DNA of 10,802 bases. Source: Eubacteriales Family XIII. Incertae Sedis bacterium. Its GTDB lineage: Bacteria > Bacillota > Clostridia > Peptostreptococcales > Anaerovoracaceae. Location: contig JAITKU010000282.1 of the NCBI GenBank assembly GCA_031278255.1, forward strand, positions 1-10,802, read 5' to 3'. A program made the position numbers and the translations under genes. This document shows, one piece after another, positions 5,894 to 10,802 of this stretch. Within the stretch, counting starts at the first letter, position 1. Each line of letters begins with the position of its first letter. The notes under the pieces were generated by a model. The model searched no databases. It had not been told where the DNA came from and saw nothing but the letters and a program-made list of their open reading frames with translations.

Positions 5894-7735
5894 CTACTCG
5901 ATGTTCTGCTTGCCCCTGCGTGGCGCCAAGGGCAGGGTGATCGTCACCCGCGTGCCTTTTTTTTCCTTGCTCTCGATCTCGATGGAACCCTTGTGTTCCT
6001 CTATGATCTGACGGGATATCGCAAGGCCCAGCCCCGTTCCGCCCGCGCTTCGCGAACGCGCCTTGTCCACGCGGAAGAAGCGTTCAAAAACCCTTGAAAT
6101 CTGCTCCTCGGGGATGCCTATGCCGTTGTCGCTCACGATAATCTGCGCGTTCTTGCCGTTCACGTAGGCGTCGATATCGATGCGTCCCTTTTCGTTCGTG
6201 TATTTGATGGCGTTGCTCAGGATGTTCAGCACTACCTGTTCCACGCGATCCCTGTCCATATCGACCCGTATGCGCGCTTCTTCATCGAACAGCACGTTCA
6301 GGTGCTGTTCCTTGCTCCGCGCCATCATTTCCATCTTCTTCACGGCCACGGAGAGCAGCATGATGAGGTCCCCTTCTTTTTTATACCACTTTTCCTGCTT
6401 ATAATCAAGCCTAGAAAGTTGAAGCAGGTCCTTTACGAGACGATTCATGCGATCCGCTTCGGCATCCACGATTTTCAGGAATTCGAGCGCCGTGCCTTTG
6501 TCGCTTTCCAGACCGTCAAGCAGGAGGGTTTCCGTGTAACTCTTGATCGTCGTCAAGGGGGTTTTCAATTCATGTGAAACATTGGCCACGAAATCCGTCT
6601 GCATGTTCTCCAGTTTCTGCTGTTCCGTGACATCTTGCAGGAGCATGATGATACCGATATCCGCGCCGTTTTCGTCCTGAAAGCGATCGTAGCGGATCGT
6701 GTAAGTCGCGCCGCCGTATACGAACATATCCATGGCCGCGCCGTTCGTGCAGTTTCGCACGATGTCTTTCAGGCGCAGACTCTCCGTGTATTTTTCGATA
6801 ATGCGGTCGTAATGCTTGTTCTCTATATCTTCCTCGCCGAACTTCAACATTTCTCTGGCGGCGGGGTTCGCGTGCATGATGTGGCCCGAGAGGTCTATGG
6901 CGATCAGACCGTCGGCCATGTTTTTCAAGATGGCCTCCAGCTTGTTCTTCTCGCTCGACATCTCGGAAAGCGTCCTGTCGAGTTCTATGCGGAGCAGGTT
7001 GAACATCTCCGCGAGGCGGCCGATCTCGTCGTCGGATTTGACGCTGACCTCCTGGCTGAAATCACCCTGCGCCATCTTTTCGGCTTTCTTCGTTACGTCG
7101 TTGATCGGAACGGTAATGCTCCGCGCGATCAGGAAGCCGAGTATCACGGTTATGGCCAGAGCCGGGGCCATGGCCCGGACGAAGATCAGCTTGGCCTCGC
7201 CGATCGTCGCCTGTACGCCGGTCATATCCGTCCTGAAATACAAAACGCCGTTGATCTTGCCGGTTTCGTCCGCGATCGGGAACGCCATGTTCTTCGTGGG
7301 GATTTCCTCGCCGTCGCGGGCATAGACGGCGTCGTACTCGCCGTATTCGCCGTACTCCCCGTTCAGGGCTTTGAAGATCAGCGTTTCTTCGAGGACGCCG
7401 TGCGCGCTTTGGCCCTTGTACTCGTTTGTGGCCGCAACGATATCCCAGTTGCGGTCCACCACGAAGATTTCATTTTGCAGCGTTCTCGCCCAGGCGTCGA
7501 TGCCGGTCTGTATCTCGTCGCGATGTGCGGCCGGATCGCCGTAGGAGGCGATCGAGGACAAAATCGTCGTCTCGCTGACAGTCTTTCGCAGGTTGGAAGC
7601 GGTGGTATCGTCGTAATAAGCCTCGAGCTGACCCATGATAAAAACGCCGATGATCGCAGTCGCTATGAAAACCAGCAGAATATAGATAAAGACGATCTTC
7701 CAGCGTATACTGCTCCATATCTTCCTGCCCGTCAT
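5894..7735 (-). CDS. walK: WalK-like membrane sensor histidine kinase
   Basis: The 613-residue kinase has the full WalK (VicK/YycG) layout. A TM helix (about 13-34) is followed by an extracytoplasmic Cache/PAS-like sensor (36-182), a second TM (183-205), HAMP (203-256), PAS (264-372), HisKA with the phosphorylated H388 in VANVSHELKTPL, and HATPase_c. The last shows the N box NILSNAIKYT (N508), G1 box DNGIGIP and G2 box GGTGLGLAI. WalK senses the state of the wall or septum and phosphorylates WalR. ATG 7735 lies 3 nt after the regulator stop, so the pair is translationally coupled. An in-register GEYGEYGEYD repeat (126-135) lies in the sensor domain and comes from three similar 9-nt units in the DNA. 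No YycH, YycI or YycJ gene follows; an HPt gene does. The symbol is by domain layout and partner; a PhoR-type assignment is the alternative. Confidence 0.9.
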   Translation of the reverse strand: MTGRKIWSSIRWKIVFIYILLVFIATAIIGVFIMGQLEAYYDDTTASNLRKTVSETTILSSIASYGDPAAHRDEIQTGIDAWARTLQNEIFVVDRNWDIVAATNEYKGQSAHGVLEETLIFKALNGEYGEYGEYDAVYARDGEEIPTKNMAFPIADETGKINGVLYFRTDMTGVQATIGEAKLIFVRAMAPALAITVILGFLIARSITVPINDVTKKAEKMAQGDFSQEVSVKSDDEIGRLAEMFNLLRIELDRTLSEMSSEKNKLEAILKNMADGLIAIDLSGHIMHANPAAREMLKFGEEDIENKHYDRIIEKYTESLRLKDIVRNCTNGAAMDMFVYGGATYTIRYDRFQDENGADIGIIMLLQDVTEQQKLENMQTDFVANVSHELKTPLTTIKSYTETLLLDGLESDKGTALEFLKIVDAEADRMNRLVKDLLQLSRLDYKQEKWYKKEGDLIMLLSVAVKKMEMMARSKEQHLNVLFDEEARIRVDMDRDRVEQVVLNILSNAIKYTNEKGRIDIDAYVNGKNAQIIVSDNGIGIPEEQISRVFERFFRVDKARSRSAGGTGLGLAISRQIIEEHKGSIEIESKEKKGTRVTITLPLAPRRGKQNIE

Positions 7736-7738
7736 GGT

Positions 7739-8437
7739 TTACGGCCGCCTGAAATAGTAGCCTATCCCTCTTTTCGTCATAATGTATTGGGGATTGCCGG
7801 AATCGTCCTCCAGCTTTTCGCGAAGCCGCCGCACGGTAACGTCCACCGTTCGGATATCGCCGAAATACTCGTAGCCCCAGACATCGGAAAGCAATTGCTC
7901 GCGTGAAAATACTTTATTTTCCTTATTTGCAAGATATTGCAATAATTCAAATTCACGCAGCGTCAACTCCAGCGGCTCGCCGTTCTTGCGGGCTTCGTAG
8001 CGGTTTGTGTCTATTGAAAGATTGCCGCATTCCAGAATGTTCGCGGGATCGCCTTTCTCGTTGTCGTCGAGATCCAAACGCCTGAAGTTGGCCTTGATCC
8101 GCGCGATCAACTCCCGCATACCGAAAGGTTTCGTGATATAGTCGTCGGCGCCGAGTTCGAGGCCGAGGACCTTGTCCACCTCCTCCTCCTTGGCCGTCAG
8201 CATCAGGATGGGCACGGAACTCGATTCCCGAACTTTTTTGCAAATCGCAAAGCCGTCGATGCCCGGCAACATGACGTCCAGCAGGATCAGATCGGGCTTG
8301 GCGTTCAAGGCCTTATCGAGTCCGCTTTCGCCGTCGTAGGCCGTGTCCACCTCAAAGCCCTCTTTTTTCAGATTGAATTGAATGATATCGGAAATGGATT
8401 TCTCGTCCTCTACGATCAGAACCTTTTTCGCGTCCAT
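7739..8437 (-). CDS. walR: WalR-like OmpR/PhoB family response regulator
   Basis: This 232-residue regulator starts MDAKKVLIVEDEKSISDIIQ, very close to WalR/YycF. The receiver (1-120) has the acidic pair E10/D11, phosphoacceptor D54 in LILLDVMLPGIDG, T81 and K103 (ITKPFGMREL). The winged-helix DNA-binding domain (about 140-230) shows LTLREFELLQYLA, EQLLSDVWGYEYFGD and VDVTVRRLREKLE, ending GIGYYFRRP. A start at GTG 8446 is possible. ATG 8437 is preferred because AGAAGGGTG is then placed as the ribosome binding site and the family N-terminus begins there. In Bacillota WalR activates wall hydrolase genes. The gene lies 19 nt downstream of an M23 wall peptidase and 3 nt upstream of its kinase, so the three are probably one transcript. 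Confidence 0.93.
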   Translation of the reverse strand: MDAKKVLIVEDEKSISDIIQFNLKKEGFEVDTAYDGESGLDKALNAKPDLILLDVMLPGIDGFAICKKVRESSSVPILMLTAKEEEVDKVLGLELGADDYITKPFGMRELIARIKANFRRLDLDDNEKGDPANILECGNLSIDTNRYEARKNGEPLELTLREFELLQYLANKENKVFSREQLLSDVWGYEYFGDIRTVDVTVRRLREKLEDDSGNPQYIMTKRGIGYYFRRP

Positions 8438-8456
8438 CTGTTTCACCCTTCTGTTT

Positions 8457-10577
8457 TTACAGATAATTCAACGGGTTTTTGGCCACACCGTTTATATGCA
8501 CCTCAAAATGCAGGTGCGGGCCCGTGCTGTTCCCCGTATTGCCCACGTTGGCGATGTGCTGGCCTTGATAAACCTTGTCTCCGGCCTTTACGAAGAGCTT
8601 GCTGCAATGCCCGTACCACGTTTCGCGGTTGCCGCCGTGATCGATCTTGACGAGATAGCCGAGGGAACCCTGCCGGCCCGCGAACGTGACCTTGCCGCCG
8701 TCCGCGGCGCGAATGGACGTACCGGTCGCGGCGGCGAGATCTATGCCGCTGTGCATACGGCCCCATCTCGTGCCGAAACGGGAGGTGAGTCTGCCGCGCG
8801 TCGGATACTGGAAGCTGCCCGTGCCGATCAGGGGCGGCGGGTCCTTCGTGCCGACGAGAACGACCTGCGCCGTGGGTTCCGACAGGGTTACGGATTCCAA
8901 TTCGTTCTTGCCGGTTTCAATGCCGTTTTCCCTTATGATCTCGGCCGTAACCTGCCGCTCTCCCTTCGTCCCGGCCAGCCGCACGGTCTGCTCGCCCTTG
9001 AACATCGACGCATTGTCCTCGTAGGCTATTTCAAACGGGATTTCTTCTATATAGGTCGCCACCTCCGTGGTTTGGACCGTCAGAAGCGGCACGATTCGTT
9101 CGAGTTTGAGTTGCTGCCCGATCTGCAGGCGCTCCGGCACGACGCCCGGGTTCATGTTCATCAGTTCCGAAAGGCCGAGGCTGTAAATCTGCGCGATACC
9201 GGACAGGGTCTGGCCTTTTTCCACGGAATGGTATCGCTGTTCGACGGCGCCCGTCATGACATAGTCGAACACATCTTCGGGTTTTTTGAGGTAGGCGAGT
9301 TTGGTATCGGTCTCACTGATATGGATATTCTCCGCAAAACCCACGCGCGTGTAGTTCTCGCGGCCGCCCGTATCGACGAGGAACTGATCCTGCACGTCTT
9401 TCAGGAAGCCCCGCGCCGTCGTCTCGCTGTCAAAGGTGGCGATCGCTTTGCCGTCGGCCACGAGCGTATAGCCTTTGACTTTCATGTCTTTCATATAGGT
9501 CAGGTTGTTCAGCACATCGTCCGGCGAATCGACGGGGAGCTTGTTTCCGAAAACGCGCTCGAAGCTGATGTCGCGGTTTTCGTCTATGTCTATCTCCGCG
9601 TCGTATGCCTGCGAGAGTTTGCCGCCCACGAGCCGCACGGCGCTGTAAACGGTCTCCTTGTCGTTGACGACGCCGAGGACCTTGCCGTTGTACATGTAGG
9701 CGTAGACCGAGCTTTTGTTGACGGCGGAAACGGCGCAGATCGCAAAGACCAAACAGACGGCCGAGGCCGTGAGCAGGCCGCGTTTATGCACGTCCGAAAA
9801 AACGCAGACCCAGCGCCACGCGTGGCGCAAGGCCCGCGCGAAAGCGAGCAGGACCGCCGCGCAACGGGAAGCGGCCGCGGCCGTCGCGGTCCAAGTCCGG
9901 TCGGAAGCGGCCATGACGGCCGCGTCGATCGCGGCAAGGCGCAGGGCGAGGAAAGCGCGCGCCTTGCGCGCGCGCGCGCGCAAGCGCTTCCCGTGAAGCC
10001 AGACGGACTTCATGAAGCGCAGGGCAAAAAGCGCGACCTTGTTTTCCCGCTCGACGGCGCGCGCGAAGCTCGCGAAAGACGCTTCGGCCGCGGCGAGAAA
10101 CAACGCGGAGACCTTACAAACCCCCGCGCCGCAAACGAAACGCGCGGCGGCAAACAGACGGGACGCGGCCGCGCGCAGGGCGCGCGCCGCGGGCCGCAGG
10201 GCATGGGATAAGACCCGCGCGGCGGACCGCAGCCCGTTCGCGGGCGGCGCCGCGAGCGAAAGCGCGCGCGCGCGCGCAAAAGCACCCGCCCGCCGCGCCG
10301 CGGACGACAGCGTGCGTTCAGCGTAATTGCGTACGAAGATCAGTCTCTTGTCCGTGCGGCGCGCGGCGCGGCGCACAATACGGCGCACACGCGCCGGCAG
10401 CCCCGCGAGCGCACCGAAAACCGCAAAAAATCGGTCGATGCCGGCATCGACCGCCATACTCGTTCCGGGCGCTTCAAAATCCTCCGGTTTCGGCTCGGCC
10501 GGAACCAAAAGCTCCTTGCATTTGCCGCTGAGGCCGCTGATTTTTTGAAAAATCGACGTGAAATTCGGCTTGTTCAT
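8457..10577 (-). CDS. LysM-G5-M23 cell-wall metallopeptidase with long Ala/Arg-rich N-terminal extension
   Basis: The 706-residue protein has five parts. A cytoplasmic N-terminal region (1-266) is strongly Ala/Arg-rich from about 61 on: 49 of residues 61-160 are Ala or Arg. A single TM anchor GLLTASAVCLVFAICAVSAV (267-286) follows, then an extracellular segment (290-445), LysM (448-492, SVEKGQTLSGIAQIYSL) and G5 (about 498-578). The M23 endopeptidase domain (590-706) comes last. M23 residues are complete: H609/D613 in MHSGIDLA, H657 in YGHCSK, and H688/H690 in GPHLHFEVH. Such enzymes cut peptidoglycan cross-bridges or stem peptides; LysM binds glycan. The start is ATG 10577 (AAAGGA 7 nt upstream) rather than the in-frame 10601. 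A promoter lies directly upstream. The peptidase half is typical of clostridial wall enzymes; the extension is not, and its codons contain two (GC)8 runs. Confidence 0.92.
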   Translation of the reverse strand: MNKPNFTSIFQKISGLSGKCKELLVPAEPKPEDFEAPGTSMAVDAGIDRFFAVFGALAGLPARVRRIVRRAARRTDKRLIFVRNYAERTLSSAARRAGAFARARALSLAAPPANGLRSAARVLSHALRPAARALRAAASRLFAAARFVCGAGVCKVSALFLAAAEASFASFARAVERENKVALFALRFMKSVWLHGKRLRARARKARAFLALRLAAIDAAVMAASDRTWTATAAAASRCAAVLLAFARALRHAWRWVCVFSDVHKRGLLTASAVCLVFAICAVSAVNKSSVYAYMYNGKVLGVVNDKETVYSAVRLVGGKLSQAYDAEIDIDENRDISFERVFGNKLPVDSPDDVLNNLTYMKDMKVKGYTLVADGKAIATFDSETTARGFLKDVQDQFLVDTGGRENYTRVGFAENIHISETDTKLAYLKKPEDVFDYVMTGAVEQRYHSVEKGQTLSGIAQIYSLGLSELMNMNPGVVPERLQIGQQLKLERIVPLLTVQTTEVATYIEEIPFEIAYEDNASMFKGEQTVRLAGTKGERQVTAEIIRENGIETGKNELESVTLSEPTAQVVLVGTKDPPPLIGTGSFQYPTRGRLTSRFGTRWGRMHSGIDLAAATGTSIRAADGGKVTFAGRQGSLGYLVKIDHGGNRETWYGHCSKLFVKAGDKVYQGQHIANVGNTGNSTGPHLHFEVHINGVAKNPLNYL
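9966..9981. repeat. (GC)8 alternating tract inside the M23 gene
   Basis: Sixteen bases of uninterrupted GC dinucleotide lie at the centre of a perfect 22-nt palindrome (9963-9984, CTT...AAG). On the coding strand they encode part of an Arg-Ala run near residue 200. Alternating GC tracts of this kind can adopt Z-DNA and are prone to slippage. Confidence 0.85.
10262..10277. repeat. Second (GC)8 alternating tract inside the M23 gene
   Basis: A second uninterrupted 16-nt GC alternation, nearly 300 nt from the first, encodes Ala-Arg residues near position 100. Length change by units other than three dinucleotides would shift the frame and remove the membrane-anchored peptidase. Confidence 0.85.
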
Positions 10578-10604
10578 GCAGAATTCCTTTCTTTGGCACA
10601 ATTC

Positions 10605-10633
10605 AGTATACTACAACAGCGCTTGTTTTTCAA
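10605..10633 (-). promoter_or_regulatory. Sigma-A-type promoter of the M23-walR-walK-HPt unit
   Basis: On the minus strand TTGAAA (10633-10628) and TATACT (10610-10605) are separated by exactly 17 bp. The predicted start is near 10598, leaving a leader of about 20 nt that carries AAAGGA and ATG 10577. Gaps of 19, 3 and 56 nt between the following genes, without terminators, suggest this promoter serves all four. Confidence 0.75.
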
Positions 10634-10648
10634 ATCGTTTTTTCAAAT

Positions 10649-10665
10649 TCCACATACTTTTCACA
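10649..10665 (-). promoter_or_regulatory. Degenerate WalR-box-like direct repeat
   Basis: On the minus strand TGTGAA and TGTGGA are separated by exactly 5 nt. The known WalR site is two TGTWAH hexamers spaced by 5 nt; the halves here match at 5 and 4 of 6 positions. It lies 15 nt upstream of the -35 box, a sensible activator position. The match is weak, so feedback control by WalR is only a hypothesis. Confidence 0.28.
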
Positions 10666-10684
10666 ATTCCGTTTAATTCGTTTA

Positions 10685-10775
10685 ATTGAACGACGGCGTC
10701 AGTCCCCCGCCTCTACAGGCGGCGGGTTTCAACTTTCCAAGCTGTCAGTGGCGGGTGCAATCCCCCACTGACGCC
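10685..10775 (+). repeat. Dispersed two-hairpin element, copy 2 (intact form)
   Basis: The first 27 nt are identical, in inverted orientation, to 2290-2316. Outer arms GGCGTCAGT (10695-10703) and ACTGACGCC (10767-10775) are exact reverse complements. Inside, hairpin I (10704-10726) pairs CCCCCGCC with GGCGG-C-GGG, with one bulged C and a TCTACA loop. Hairpin II pairs GTCAGTGG-C-GGG (10744-10755) with 10762-10772 over 11 bp with one bulged C and a TGCAAT loop. ACTGAC can pair either with the outer arm or within hairpin II. There is no ORF. Terminal inverted arms suggest a MITE- or REP-like mobile repeat, but no transposase is present. The rest of the right-hand gap (10776-10802) shows nothing recognisable. 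Confidence 0.72.
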
Positions 10776-10802
10776 TATGTTTTGAGGGGCGGCGGGCGAA
10801 GC

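Noticed and set aside
6635..7906. 423-codon plus-strand frame antisense to walK
   Set aside because: It is a mirror of a fully conserved kinase; its composition is typical of an antisense frame.
8382..10211. 609-codon plus-strand frame antisense to the M23 peptidase gene
   Set aside because: It is the shadow of a gene with LysM, G5 and M23 motifs, and is extended by the Ala/Arg-rich part where antisense stops are rare.
10578..10601. Start of the M23 protein at 10601
   Set aside because: It would lie at or next to the predicted transcription start and lacks a ribosome binding site; ATG 10577 has AAAGGA.
1..10802. CRISPR array, tRNA, rRNA, insertion sequence or phage gene
   Set aside because: No regularly spaced repeats, cloverleaf, rRNA signature or transposase/integrase motif was found on either strand.

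Overview
The window looks like a chromosomal stretch of a GC-rich, low-complexity-tolerant Bacillota (Clostridia-type) bacterium. The grounds are a WalK/WalR-type two-component pair, a PepV-type M20 dipeptidase, a stand-alone short Nfu protein, a PspC-domain membrane protein, strong AAGGAGG-type ribosome binding sites and sigma-A-like promoters. GC-rich third positions also create very long antisense reading frames, which I treat as shadows. No rRNA, tRNA, CRISPR array, transposase or phage gene was seen. The taxonomic statement is inference from gene content only.

Layout. Positions 1-315 hold a perfect 13-bp inverted repeat, a doubtful 36-codon ORF or gene remnant on the minus strand, and a well-formed promoter (TTGACA-17-TAAAAT). 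That promoter drives the only convincing plus-strand gene, an M20-family amidohydrolase of the N-carbamoyl-amino-acid hydrolase/allantoate amidohydrolase group (316-1539). Everything after it is on the minus strand. In order of increasing coordinate these are a PspC-domain membrane protein (1693-2193), a PepV-like dipeptidase (2312-3751), a CapA-like lipoprotein (3810-5057), an Nfu iron-sulfur scaffold (5123-5347), an HPt phosphotransfer protein (5451-5837), a WalK-like sensor kinase (5894-7735), a WalR-like response regulator (7739-8437) and a large LysM-G5-M23 cell-wall peptidase (8457-10577).

Transcription of the minus-strand block probably starts at the promoter 10605-10633 (TTGAAA-17-TATACT). 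It would run through peptidase, regulator, kinase and HPt, which are separated by only 19, 3 and 56 nt. A cell-wall hydrolase thus sits in one unit with the two-component system that in other Bacillota controls cell-wall hydrolases. The HPt protein occupies the position next to the kinase where other Bacillota carry YycH/YycI. CapA, PspC and the dipeptidase continue the envelope and peptide theme, while Nfu is housekeeping. A short terminator separates CapA from the dipeptidase.

The most unusual non-coding signal is a dispersed element built of two hairpins. One copy is at the right edge (10685-10775) and an inverted, diverged copy lies between the dipeptidase and pspC (2236-2316). They share an identical 27-nt end. 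A hairpin with the same TGCAAT loop but a different stem abuts the CapA start codon. The most unusual protein feature is a cytoplasmic Ala/Arg-rich extension of about 260 residues in front of the membrane anchor of the M23 peptidase.
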